Assembly (NCBI GenBank): GCA_934215475.1
Contig: CAKPZY010000011.1
Coordinates: 1 to 52,053, forward strand
Source: an uncultured Ligilactobacillus sp.
Lineage (GTDB): Bacteria; Bacillota; Bacilli; Lactobacillales; Lactobacillaceae
Direction: 5' to 3'
Length of the DNA stretch: 52,053 nt
The translations under genes were made by a program, and so were the position numbers. The notes under the pieces are model-generated. The model was not told where the DNA came from and did no database searches. It saw only the letters and a list, made by a program, of their open reading frames with translations. Below, piece after piece: positions 8,554 to 17,277 of this stretch. Position 1 is the first letter of the stretch. Every line of letters starts with the position of its first letter.

Positions 8554-8600
8554 TTCTTAGCAGCCCCGGAGGATTTAAGTCAGGTCTGCTAAGAATTTTT
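8554..8600 (+). terminator. Intrinsic terminator after the disulfide oxidoreductase gene
   Basis: TTCTTAGCAG at 8554-8563 and CTGCTAAGAA at 8586-8595 form a perfect ten-pair stem with a 22-base loop, followed by TTTTT. Confidence 0.8.
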
Positions 8601-8786
8601 AGTTGATCGACTTCTATGTATTATCTGCGATAGATATACAAATATTTTACCAAACTTGCAGCCAAATTTTGGATGTACTTAAATTTCGGCTTGGTATATT
8701 CTCTGTGTCCTAAGTGGTTCTTCGTTTTTTGATGAGGAGTGGAACAAGCAACTTGCATTTTGGACAATATTAAATTACTAAGATAA

Positions 8787-8815
8787 TTGGTTTTTCCCTA
8801 TATTCGGTGTATAGT
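8787..8815 (+). promoter_or_regulatory. Promoter of the cydABCD operon
   Basis: TTGGTT at 8787-8792 and TATAGT at 8810-8815 are exactly 17 bases apart, giving a leader of about 35 bases to cydA. I searched by eye for Rex (TTGTGA-n6-TCACAA) and cre sites between 8600 and 8856 and saw no clear match. The rest of 8601-8786 holds no recognisable gene. Confidence 0.65.
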
Positions 8816-8856
8816 AATTATGACAATTTAAAATTTTTATAAAGGAGGGGTTGTGA

Positions 8857-10284
8857 ATGACTATTCTGGATTTGGCACGCTTTCAATTTGGGATGACTAC
8901 GATCTTCCACTTTTTTTTCGTACCGTTTTCGATCGGCACAGGGCTGGTTGTGGCAATTATGGAAACAATGTGGGTTAAAACCAAAGATAAGATGTATTTA
9001 CGAATGACGAAATTCTGGGGGAATATCTTTTTACTTAGTTTCGCTGTCGGTGTGGTCACAGGTATCATTCAGGAGTTCCAGTTTGGAATGAACTGGTCTG
9101 ATTATTCTAGATTCATGGGAGACATTTTTGGTGCACCGTTAGCAATCGAAGCGCTGTTAGCTTTCTTTATGGAGTCAACTTTTCTAGGTTTGTGGATGTT
9201 CACTTGGAAAATGGTCAAACCTTGGCTGCATGCAGTTTTCATGTGGTTGGTGACCGTTGCTTCGATGTTGTCTGCTTTTTGGATCATAACCGCTAATGCA
9301 TTTATGCAGCATCCGACTGGCTATGCGATCAAGGGCGGTCGGGCTGTCATGACCAGTTTTCCTAAACTGATTGCTAACACGCAAGCTTGGTACGAATTTG
9401 GCCATGTTCTTGCTGGAGCGATCGCAATGGGTGGTTTTCTGATTGCAGGGATGGCTGCTTTCAAACTTTTGAATAAAAAATTAAAGGAAAAAGATTTTTT
9501 CAAGCGTTCGCTTAAAGTGGGGTTAGTTGTGGCTTTAGTCGGATCCGTGGCTGTGTTTGCCGCTGGAGACCGTCAGATGTCCGCCTTGATCAAAGATCAG
9601 CCGATGAAATTTGCGGCAACTGAAGGTGAAAAAGTTACGACGGCTGACCCAGCTCCCTGGAAATTGGTAGATTTTATGGATACCAAAACACATGAGGATA
9701 AATTTTCCATTGAGATCCCTTATATGCTGAGTTTGTTGTCGTTCCATAAACCGCATGGCTCGATTGAAGGAATGGATTCGATCAATAAAAAATTGCAGGC
9801 TAAGTATGGTGATCAAAATAATTACTATCCGCCTGTTAATACCTTGTTCTGGTCTTTTCATATCATGGCACTTTTTGGTATGGCAATGTTAGGTGTCTCC
9901 ATTTTAGGTTTATTCTTTGCTCGTAAGAAAAAAGAAACGCTTTTCAAGCAGAAATGGATGTTATGGATCGTCGGACTCTTTACTTTTGTGCCATTCTTGA
10001 CTAATACCAGTGGGTGGCTGGTCACTGAACTAGGACGTTATCCGTGGACTGTTTACGGTCTATTTACGATCAAGCAAAGTGTTTCACCTAACGTATCAGT
10101 TGGTTCGCTATTGACCTCTAATATTATTTACTTTTGCTTGTTCTCATTCTTAGCTATTGTGATGGTTGCTTTAGTGATCAAAGAATTGAAGAAGGGGCCG
10201 GAAGATGAAAACCCGCAAAAAGCGAAGGCTCCAGGAAGCTCCGCTAAAGATGTGGATCCTTTTAACAAGGAGGCGTTTGAATAA
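8857..10284 (+). CDS. cydA: Cytochrome bd quinol oxidase subunit I
   Basis: The catalytic subunit of cytochrome bd, which oxidises menaquinol and reduces oxygen to water at the cell membrane. It is 475 residues with about nine membrane helices, the short-Q-loop form, compared with about 520 in E. coli. His18 (FGMTTIFHFF) matches the haem b595 ligand and His183 (WYEFGHVLAG) the haem b558 ligand. Met337 in SFHIM is the likely second b558 ligand, by alignment from memory. GRYPW corresponds to the conserved GRQPW. AAAGGAGGGG lies upstream of the ATG. It is the first gene of cydABCD and its stop overlaps the cydB start by one base. Confidence 0.95.
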   Translation: MTILDLARFQFGMTTIFHFFFVPFSIGTGLVVAIMETMWVKTKDKMYLRMTKFWGNIFLLSFAVGVVTGIIQEFQFGMNWSDYSRFMGDIFGAPLAIEALLAFFMESTFLGLWMFTWKMVKPWLHAVFMWLVTVASMLSAFWIITANAFMQHPTGYAIKGGRAVMTSFPKLIANTQAWYEFGHVLAGAIAMGGFLIAGMAAFKLLNKKLKEKDFFKRSLKVGLVVALVGSVAVFAAGDRQMSALIKDQPMKFAATEGEKVTTADPAPWKLVDFMDTKTHEDKFSIEIPYMLSLLSFHKPHGSIEGMDSINKKLQAKYGDQNNYYPPVNTLFWSFHIMALFGMAMLGVSILGLFFARKKKETLFKQKWMLWIVGLFTFVPFLTNTSGWLVTELGRYPWTVYGLFTIKQSVSPNVSVGSLLTSNIIYFCLFSFLAIVMVALVIKELKKGPEDENPQKAKAPGSSAKDVDPFNKEAFE

Positions 10285-11309
10285 TGACAACACTTCAACT
10301 AGTTTGGTTCGTTATTATCGGTGTTCTCTTTGCAGGCTTCTTTTTCTTGGAAGGTTTCGACTACGGTGTTGGAATGTCATCTTTAACGTTGGTCAAAGAT
10401 GAGGATGAAAGAGATCAAGTTATTGCAACGATCGGCCCAGTCTGGGATGGTAATGAGGTCTGGCTGATCACAGCGGGCGGGGCTATGTTTGCATCTTTCC
10501 CATACTGGTATTCAGCATTATTCTCAGGATATTACTTGGTTTTGTTCTTGATCTTGTTTGGTTTGATCATTCGTGGAGTTTCTTTTGAATTCCGCGATCG
10601 GACAGATCCTGGTAAAAAGCATATCTGGGATTGGACTTTAGGTATCGGGAGCTTTATGGTCCCATTTCTATTTGGGATCATGTTTATTAGCCTGATCCAA
10701 GGCCTGCCATTGGATGCTAAGGGTAATGTTTGGGCAGGATTCACGGATTTTGTTAATCTTTTTTCTGTGGTTGGCGGAGTTGCATTGACTCTGTTGGCAT
10801 ACCTGCACGGCTTAAATTATATTGGTTTGAAAACAGAGTGGCCTTTACGAGGACGCGTCAAGAAATATGCCGAATTTTTATACCCGGTTTTGTACGTTGG
10901 ACTGGTAGTTTTTGCTGTATTGTTGTATTTTAAGACAGATTTCTTCCAACTTCACTTTTGGGGAACTCTTTCCTTGTTAATCGTGATCGTATTGCTGTCC
11001 TTGATTGCTCATCTTGCAGTCTTGAATAATCGTGAGCGCGTGGCGTTCCTTACTAGCGGATTGACTCTTGTTGCCTTAGTTGCTTTATTGTTTCAGGGGT
11101 TATTCCCGCGCCTCATGATCAGTTCTACCAATTCAAAATATGACTTGCTGATCACAAACGCTTCATCTTCGCCATATACGATGAAAGTAATGACGATCGT
11201 GGTTTGCATATTTCTGCCGGTCGTATTGATTTATATTGGCTGGACCTATTATATTTTTAGAAAACGTGTCACTACTAAGAAAAGCAGCTCTAAAAGTGTA
11301 GGTTATTAA
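10284..11309 (+). CDS. cydB: Cytochrome bd quinol oxidase subunit II
   Basis: The second structural subunit of cytochrome bd: 341 residues, about eight to nine membrane helices. The N-terminal LVWFVIIGVLFAGFFFLEGF and the downstream GPVWDGNEVWLI are signature sequences of CydB. The start ATG shares its A with the cydA stop (TAATG), so the two are translationally coupled. The C-terminus ends in a Lys/Ser-rich cytoplasmic tail. It is followed after 43 bases by the ABC exporter genes needed to assemble the oxidase. Confidence 0.95.
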   Translation: MTTLQLVWFVIIGVLFAGFFFLEGFDYGVGMSSLTLVKDEDERDQVIATIGPVWDGNEVWLITAGGAMFASFPYWYSALFSGYYLVLFLILFGLIIRGVSFEFRDRTDPGKKHIWDWTLGIGSFMVPFLFGIMFISLIQGLPLDAKGNVWAGFTDFVNLFSVVGGVALTLLAYLHGLNYIGLKTEWPLRGRVKKYAEFLYPVLYVGLVVFAVLLYFKTDFFQLHFWGTLSLLIVIVLLSLIAHLAVLNNRERVAFLTSGLTLVALVALLFQGLFPRLMISSTNSKYDLLITNASSSPYTMKVMTIVVCIFLPVVLIYIGWTYYIFRKRVTTKKSSSKSVGY

Positions 11310-11352
11310 CAGTTCTTTTCGAGATTCATATGGAATGGTGAGACAATAAAAA

Positions 11353-13065
11353 ATGTTAGATAAAAAGATAATGGAACTTCCTGGTGCAAAAAGTATCATG
11401 GCTTTATTGATGCTGTTAACTTTGATCCAATCTGGTGCGATCATCGGCCAGACCATCACAGTCTCACGAGCTATCGTGGGTCTGTGGAATGGACACCCAT
11501 TGTCTGCACAGATCTCGTGGCTCGTATGGTTCGTAATACTATATGGGCTGCGCCATTTGTGTACGTACATAAAACAGCAGAGGCTGGATAAATTCGCCAG
11601 CCAGCAATCAAAAGAAATTAGAAATCGGCTGTTAGGCAAGATCTTTAGAGTAGGACCTGAGATCACACAAAAAGAGGGCACTGGGAATGTGACTACCATG
11701 GCGCTCGAAGGGGTAGATCAAGTTGAGGACTATCTCAGTTTAAGCTTGTCCAAGATCATCAACATGTCCATCATTCCCTTCATGGTCTTGCTTGGTGTGG
11801 CATTGTTTAGCGTGAAAACAGCACTATTTTTACTGATCATATTGCCTGTCGATGTGATTTTCATGATTGTTTTAGGGTATGCCGCTAAGGAAAAGGCTGA
11901 TAAACAATACAAATCATACCAGATGTTATCCAACCATTTTGTCGATTCCTTACGTGGGATCGATACTCTTAAGTTTTTTGGACTTAGTAAAAAATATGGA
12001 CGCAGTATTTTTAAAACAAGTGAAGAATTCCGTAAGGCGACGATCGATACATTGAAAATCGCTATTTTATCGACTTTTGCTTTAGATTTCTTTACTACTT
12101 TATCAATTGCTGTCGTAGCTGTATTTCTGGGCTTAGATTTGATCGGTGGTAAGATCTTGCTTTACCCGGCACTTGTGATCTTAACTTTATCGCCGGAATA
12201 TTTCCTGCCGATCAGAGACTTTTCTAATGATTACCATGCAACATTAAATGGGAAAAATGCTTTTTCTGCTATTAATGAAATTTTGGATTTTGATGAAAAC
12301 TTGCCGGCCAAAAAGACTTTACCGAAATGGGATAACAGCAGCAGGTTGAAAATTAAGCAGATGGATTATTCTTATGCCAAGGCCCGTCAGAATAATCAGT
12401 TTTCTTTTGAGCTTTCTGGTTTTGAAAAGGTAGGTGTCGTCGGTCTGTCCGGTTCTGGCAAATCCACTTTGATCAACTTATTGAGCGGGTTTATTCAACC
12501 GGACCACGCCAGGATCTCGTATGATGGGGTGGATCTAAGTTCGTTTAAACAAGCCGATTGGCAGAAACAATTAATATATATTCCACAAGACCCCTACATT
12601 TTTCACGCCACTTTGCGTGCTAATATTGTATTTTATCAGCAAGATGCCACCGATGATCAGGTTGCTTCCGCTGTGGATGTGGTTGGCTTGACGGGCCTTG
12701 TTTCTGACCTGCCAAACGGACTAGATACTGTGATTGGGGAAGGTGCACGCGCATTGAGTGGTGGTCAAGCGCAACGGATCGCGTTAGCACGCGCCTTTCT
12801 GGATCAGACTCGCAGGATAATTTTGTTTGATGAGCCGACCGCCCACCTGGATATTGAAACTGAAGTAGAATTAAAAGAAAGAATGCTTCCGTTGATGCAG
12901 GATCATTTGGTAGTTTTCGCGACGCATCGTTTGCACTGGCTCAATGAGATGGATAAGATCCTTGTTTTAAAGCATGGTCGCATCGTAGAAGCAGGGGCCC
13001 TAGATGATTTGAAGCAAAATAATGGAGCGTTGGTCAAATTGCAGCAGGCAATGGGGAGGGTCTAA
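11353..13065 (+). CDS. cydC: ABC exporter half, cytochrome bd maturation (CydC in Firmicutes naming)
   Basis: One half of the heterodimeric ABC exporter required for assembling active cytochrome bd; the E. coli complex exports glutathione and cysteine. It has 570 residues: an N-terminal six-helix membrane domain, then an ATPase domain with Walker A GLSGSGKS at 364-371, signature LSGGQAQR from 468, and Walker B IILFDEPTAHLD. Its text matches the E. coli protein called CydD; Bacillus and lactobacilli use the opposite letter. It lies 43 bases after cydB, and its stop overlaps the next start as TAATG. Start is ATG at 11353. Confidence 0.9.
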   Translation: MLDKKIMELPGAKSIMALLMLLTLIQSGAIIGQTITVSRAIVGLWNGHPLSAQISWLVWFVILYGLRHLCTYIKQQRLDKFASQQSKEIRNRLLGKIFRVGPEITQKEGTGNVTTMALEGVDQVEDYLSLSLSKIINMSIIPFMVLLGVALFSVKTALFLLIILPVDVIFMIVLGYAAKEKADKQYKSYQMLSNHFVDSLRGIDTLKFFGLSKKYGRSIFKTSEEFRKATIDTLKIAILSTFALDFFTTLSIAVVAVFLGLDLIGGKILLYPALVILTLSPEYFLPIRDFSNDYHATLNGKNAFSAINEILDFDENLPAKKTLPKWDNSSRLKIKQMDYSYAKARQNNQFSFELSGFEKVGVVGLSGSGKSTLINLLSGFIQPDHARISYDGVDLSSFKQADWQKQLIYIPQDPYIFHATLRANIVFYQQDATDDQVASAVDVVGLTGLVSDLPNGLDTVIGEGARALSGGQAQRIALARAFLDQTRRIILFDEPTAHLDIETEVELKERMLPLMQDHLVVFATHRLHWLNEMDKILVLKHGRIVEAGALDDLKQNNGALVKLQQAMGRV

Positions 13066-14831
13066 TGAAAATTTTTGAATTATTAAAAAAAGACACTTGG
13101 ATCAGACCATTTCTAGGTAAGTATGCCAAGATAATGGCTTTAGCCTTGTTTTTAGGCTTCATGACCTTTTTTTGTGCCGGTGCTCTAATGTTTAATTCAG
13201 GTTATTTGATCAGCAAGTCAGCCTCATTGCCGGAAAACATTTTATTAGTTTATGTGCCGATCGTGTTGACACGGGCATTTGGGATCGGACGGCCGGTCTT
13301 TCGTTACTTAGAGAGGCTGACAAGTCATAACTGGGTATTAAAATTGACCAGCGAACTGCGCTTGCGGTTGTATAATATTTTGGAAAAAGATGCCGTCTTC
13401 TTTAAAGAACGACACCAGACGGGAGACATTTTAGGTGTCTTGTCCGAAGATATCGACCACATTCAAAATCTTTATCTGCGCACGATTTTCCCAACTATTG
13501 TTGGCTGGTTGTTATACGTTGTAATAATTGCCTCACTAGGATATTTTTCAGCGTTCTTTGCACTGGCGATGTTATTGCTCATAGGTATTTGGACCATTTT
13601 AATGCCTTTGGTGGCGGTGATCGTGAATGGCGCCAAGCGTGAGCAGCAAAAACAAATCAAAAATGGTTTATATACCGGCTTGACTGATAATGTGTTAGGG
13701 GTTTCAGATTGGATCTTCAGCCAACGCGGGCAAGATTACGTTGACGCAAATGACGAGGAAGAAGAAAACTTGCGAGCAGTCAATCACCGGTTAAATAATA
13801 ATGAAAACTTGCGCAATCTGATTGTTCAGTTGGTAGTTGCAGTGATCACCATTGCCATAATTTGCTGGGCAGCATTCCAATTCCCAGGTGATCATGGTGG
13901 GGCAGCTAACTGGATCGCGGCTTTTGTCTTGGTCATCTTTCCTTTGAGTGATGCATTTACTCCGCTTGCTGGCGCAGCTCAAGAAACAAACATTTACCAG
14001 GATTCCTTAGTTCGTTTAAATCACCTTTCTGAGAATTCCGGCCAAACGGATAAAAAGTCCATGGTCGAAAGTAAAAAATTAGCTGCTAAACTCACTGGGC
14101 CATTTGAGATCAAGGCCAATCAGGTCAGCTTTCATTATCCTCAGAGTGAGCAAAACGTGCTAGGTGGATTAGATCTAGATATAAAACAAGGAGAGAAGTT
14201 GGCTATCTTAGGGCGCAGCGGGTCAGGAAAAACGACTCTTATCCACTTATTGCGTGGTGACTTGCAGCCAAGCGGGGGAAACATTCTCCTAAACAATACA
14301 CCTGTGCAAGATCTAGGTGATGAAGTCAGCCGTTTTATAGGTGTAATTCATCAAGATCCTTACTTATTCAACACGAGTGTTAGAAATAATTTGAAAATTG
14401 GCAATGAATATGCCTCCGATGATGATATTTGGTCTGTGCTGCAACGGGTTGGTTTAACCCAGATGGTCATGCATTTGCCTTCGCAGCTGGACACGCAAGT
14501 AGATGAAGCGGGTCACCGTTTTTCAGGAGGCGAGCGCCATCGAATGGCGTTAGCGCGGATCTTATTGCAAAATGTTCCAATCGTTATTTTAGATGAACCG
14601 ACAGTTAGTTTGGATCCGGTTACGGAACAAGAATTGATTGAAACGTTTGTCAAAGAGTTGTCAGGTAAAACTTTGATCTGGGTGACCCATCATTTGCAGG
14701 GACTTTCCTTAATGGATCAAGTAATTTTCATTGAGGATGGCGAACTGAAATTAAACGGCAGTCCTGCTTTGTTGTCAAAGGAAAACGCATATTATCAAAA
14801 ATTGCTGCGGATCGACCGTGGAAACATATAA
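13065..14831 (+). CDS. cydD: ABC exporter half, cytochrome bd maturation (CydD in Firmicutes naming)
   Basis: Partner of the preceding gene in the thiol exporter used for cytochrome bd assembly; it is the E. coli CydC counterpart. It has 588 residues with six membrane helices and an ATPase domain: Walker A GRSGSGKT at 383-390, signature FSGGERHR, and Walker B IVILDEPTVSLD. RPVFRYLERLTSHN after helix 2 is typical of this subunit. The one-base overlap with the upstream gene suggests coupling and equal dosage of the heterodimer. It is the last gene of cydABCD; a strong hairpin follows, shared with the convergent polyprenyl synthase gene. Confidence 0.9.
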   Translation: MKIFELLKKDTWIRPFLGKYAKIMALALFLGFMTFFCAGALMFNSGYLISKSASLPENILLVYVPIVLTRAFGIGRPVFRYLERLTSHNWVLKLTSELRLRLYNILEKDAVFFKERHQTGDILGVLSEDIDHIQNLYLRTIFPTIVGWLLYVVIIASLGYFSAFFALAMLLLIGIWTILMPLVAVIVNGAKREQQKQIKNGLYTGLTDNVLGVSDWIFSQRGQDYVDANDEEEENLRAVNHRLNNNENLRNLIVQLVVAVITIAIICWAAFQFPGDHGGAANWIAAFVLVIFPLSDAFTPLAGAAQETNIYQDSLVRLNHLSENSGQTDKKSMVESKKLAAKLTGPFEIKANQVSFHYPQSEQNVLGGLDLDIKQGEKLAILGRSGSGKTTLIHLLRGDLQPSGGNILLNNTPVQDLGDEVSRFIGVIHQDPYLFNTSVRNNLKIGNEYASDDDIWSVLQRVGLTQMVMHLPSQLDTQVDEAGHRFSGGERHRMALARILLQNVPIVILDEPTVSLDPVTEQELIETFVKELSGKTLIWVTHHLQGLSLMDQVIFIEDGELKLNGSPALLSKENAYYQKLLRIDRGNI

Positions 14832-14836
14832 AAGGG

Positions 14837-14917
14837 CGGCTGTAATGTAAAGTGAGCCCCTTCAATTAGATTTCTCCAATTCAAGGGGTTCACTTTACTA
14901 CTACACAGCTGCTTTTT
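14837..14917. terminator. Bidirectional terminator between cydD and the polyprenyl synthase gene
   Basis: A long inverted repeat: GTAAAGTGA at 14847-14855 pairs with TCACTTTAC at 14890-14898, with an inner CCCCTT/AAGGGG and an outer GCGGCTGT/ACACAGCTGC flank, followed by TTTTT on the plus strand. It sits exactly between convergent genes. Confidence 0.8.
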
Positions 14918-14920
14918 GCT

Positions 14921-15901
14921 TTACGATTCTCTGCTTAATAATCTGAGTGCGACAGCATGGATCTGACGGGCTGCTCCTTGATCACTTAGGGTCTCGATCT
15001 TAGCTAAAGCCAGATCAGTATAATGCTTAGCTAATTCACGGGCTTCTGTTATACCGCCATATTCGCTGACGAGTCGGGCAACTTCTTTGACTTCAGCATT
15101 GTTTATGTCCTGCTTTTTATCCAGAAACGGTTGAAATTTCGCTGGGGCCTTGAAAAAGGCGAATAACAAAGGCGATGAATAGACGCCCTGTGCCACATCT
15201 TCTAAGACTGGTTTTTTTAGGTCAGAGCGGTTTCCAGAGTAGTCTAAGATGTCGTCGTAGATTTGAAATGCTATCCCAATATTTAAGCCGATCTCACCGG
15301 CAATTTTTTCCTTTTCTTCGTTAGGATCAGTGAAATGGACGCCCTCCATGCAAGCTAATTTAAATAAGGCTGCCGTCTTTCCCTTAATATTGTCCAAATA
15401 ATCAGCGATCGTTTGGGATTGAGAATACCTGAGATGCATTTGACTCAGTTCGCCCACTAGCAACCTATACATAGCTTGTGAATTATAGGCCATGTACTTT
15501 GAGCCATTCATAGCCTCTGTTAATAAGTTGAAAAAGACGGTAAATAGCAGATCGCCGGAATAAACAGCCACGTCTTTGCCGTATTTAGCTTGAATAGTAA
15601 TTTTTCCACGTCTAAGAGGTGAGTCATCTATAATATCATCATGAATCAAAGTTGCTTTGTGTAAGATCTCTATGGACGCGGCGATCTTTAGCAATTGGTC
15701 TTCATTATGTATGGTTTTACTGCCTAATTGTGTAAATAGAAGAAATAAGCCTGGGCGTAACTCTTTGCCCTTATCATCCGAAAGAGAACGCAACAGTTCT
15801 TCAACATTTGGATTGTTAGTGTGTATCCTGTCCTCTATCAATTTATTTACGCGGTTTAACTGTTTGGCTATCTTAGGATATTTATTCCATAATGTAAACA
15901 T
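14921..15901 (-). CDS. Polyprenyl diphosphate synthase (heptaprenyl-type component II)
   Basis: A long-chain trans-prenyltransferase that extends farnesyl diphosphate with isopentenyl diphosphate; here it most likely makes the menaquinone side chain used by the nearby menA product. The first Asp-rich motif is in LIHDDIIDDSPLRRG and the second is YDDILDYSG. The start at 15901 was chosen because AGGAAGG lies about eight bases upstream; it gives 326 residues, the usual size, whereas the in-frame start at 15946 lacks such a site. The small partner subunit of heptaprenyl synthases is not adjacent. It faces cydABCD and shares a terminator with it. Chain length cannot be read from sequence by eye. 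Confidence 0.85.
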   Translation of the reverse strand: MFTLWNKYPKIAKQLNRVNKLIEDRIHTNNPNVEELLRSLSDDKGKELRPGLFLLFTQLGSKTIHNEDQLLKIAASIEILHKATLIHDDIIDDSPLRRGKITIQAKYGKDVAVYSGDLLFTVFFNLLTEAMNGSKYMAYNSQAMYRLLVGELSQMHLRYSQSQTIADYLDNIKGKTAALFKLACMEGVHFTDPNEEKEKIAGEIGLNIGIAFQIYDDILDYSGNRSDLKKPVLEDVAQGVYSSPLLFAFFKAPAKFQPFLDKKQDINNAEVKEVARLVSEYGGITEARELAKHYTDLALAKIETLSDQGAARQIHAVALRLLSRES

Positions 15902-16356
15902 GAGTTTTTTCCTTCCTATCCTAATTTTGGAGACAAGTTTATACATCCTATTAAACCATATTTTAGTATGATGTGAAAAACTTTTAATTTAGCATTATTA
16001 GTATAATGTATCTTTGTGGCCGGCATGGCAGCTCCTGTTTTTGAGATAAAATCACGAGCAAAGAAAAAAGCTGCGGTTGGGCTAACCGGTAAGAGGCCTT
16101 TTCTGAGGTGAGAAAATTCACCTTGCATTTTTAGTAATTAAATTTTTCAAATTTGCGTTATAATAAAATATGACGTACACAATATTCTGCGATATTATTG
16201 CAGTACTCTTAATATAGCGATAAACTTCACTGTCTTGCAAAAGAATGGTAACCTCGGCTAGGATCAGAATAACTAACGGCAGAGTTTTTTGTTGATCAAA
16301 CCTGATCCGCTGGATGTCATCATTTGTTATATTATTTTTGAAGGGAGGTGTTATTG
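15902..16356. other. Intergenic region between the divergent polyprenyl synthase and menA genes
   Basis: The 455 bases hold two plus-strand -10-like boxes, TATAAT at 16002-16007 and at 16159-16164, the second perhaps serving menA with a long leader. Between them lies a short basic reading frame ending in a hairpin (listed separately). AAGGGAGGTG at 16341-16350 is the menA ribosome binding site. The hepT-side ribosome binding site is at about 15909-15915 on the minus strand. Confidence 0.5.
16002..16130 (+). ncRNA. Possible small RNA or 28-residue basic peptide gene
   Basis: A -10-like TATAAT at 16002-16007 is followed by a short frame, 16025-16111, that would encode a 28-residue peptide starting MAAPVFEIKSRAKKKAAV and rich in Lys and Arg. 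Its stop lies inside a hairpin, AGGTGA-GAAAAT-TCACCT at 16106-16123 (eight pairs with G-U extension), trailed by CATTTTT, so the unit resembles a short terminated transcript. GCAGCT at 16028-16033 can pair with AGCTGC near 16069-16074. There is no clear Shine-Dalgarno sequence and no good -35, so translation is doubtful. Nothing similar is recalled. Confidence 0.25.
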
Positions 16357-17265
16357 TTGCCGATCCCAGTTTTTTTGGAATTAGTTGAAATTAAGGCTAA
16401 AACGGCTAGCGTTTTACCTTTTATTCTGGGAGCTTGTTATAGCTGGTATAATTTTCGCTCACTTCATCCTGGATTATTGGTAACATTTTTTGTAGCCATG
16501 TTTTTATTTAACATGTCAGTCGATATCTTGGATAACTATAATGATTATCATCACGCTGTTGATGAAAAAAATTATAAGCAAAATACTAACATTATCGGGC
16601 GCGAACATCTATCATTAAGATTAGTATTTGGGCTGATGATAGGAATGATTTTCTTATCATCCATAATAGGAGTGATTTTAGCTTATATCACTGGCTGGCC
16701 CGTTCTAGTGATGGGCATTTTGTGTTACTTAGTAGGATTCTTTTATTCTTCTGGTCCGCGACCACTATCAAGCCTGCCATTGGGAGAGCTGTTTTCAGGC
16801 CCAACTATGGGGTTCATGATCACGTTGTTATGTATATATATTAATACATACCAAGATTTTACTTGGAATTGGCCCACTGTGCTGGGAGTATTGTTGATCG
16901 CGTTGCCGGATACTTTATGGATCTCTAACTTGATGTTGGCCAATAATATATGTGATTTAGAAGAAGACGAAAAGAATCATCGCTATACTTTGTCTCACTA
17001 TCTTGGAAAAAGGAATTCTGTTACGTTATTTGTTATAATGAACGTTGTAGCAGTAGTTTCGTTAGCAGCGGCCGTCTTTGTGAAAATTGCACCTTGGACG
17101 GTTTTGTTATCTTTGCTGGTTTTACCAGTTATTATCAAAAATGTCTTGATGTTTAAGAAAAGACAGGTCAAAAAAGAAACGTTTTCCTGTGCTGTTAAGA
17201 TCTTAGCAATAGGTGCAACAGCGCAAGCTTTATCTTATTTAGTCTATATTTTAATTACACTTTAA
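16357..17265 (+). CDS. menA: 1,4-dihydroxy-2-naphthoate polyprenyltransferase
   Basis: A UbiA-superfamily membrane enzyme that joins a polyprenyl chain to 1,4-dihydroxy-2-naphthoate, giving demethylmenaquinone. The two Asp-rich motifs are visible: NMSVDILDNYNDYHHAVD in the first half and NNICDLEEDEKNH in the second. About eight to nine membrane helices are predicted over 302 residues. The start is taken as TTG at 16357 because GGGAGG ends seven bases upstream; TTG at 16354 is also possible. ndh follows after 12 bases, so quinone synthesis and the quinone-reducing dehydrogenase are co-transcribed. Only this late menaquinone gene is present, which fits salvage of an outside precursor. Confidence 0.88.
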   Translation: MPIPVFLELVEIKAKTASVLPFILGACYSWYNFRSLHPGLLVTFFVAMFLFNMSVDILDNYNDYHHAVDEKNYKQNTNIIGREHLSLRLVFGLMIGMIFLSSIIGVILAYITGWPVLVMGILCYLVGFFYSSGPRPLSSLPLGELFSGPTMGFMITLLCIYINTYQDFTWNWPTVLGVLLIALPDTLWISNLMLANNICDLEEDEKNHRYTLSHYLGKRNSVTLFVIMNVVAVVSLAAAVFVKIAPWTVLLSLLVLPVIIKNVLMFKKRQVKKETFSCAVKILAIGATAQALSYLVYILITL

Positions 17266-17277
17266 GGAGAGATTCAA

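Noticed and set aside
8601..8856. Rex or cre operator upstream of cydA
   Set aside because: No stretch matched either consensus well enough by eye.
11163..11699. Long minus-strand open frame of 178 codons across the cydB-cydC junction
   Set aside because: It lies opposite two firmly identified genes, has no ribosome binding site and its text is unlike any family.
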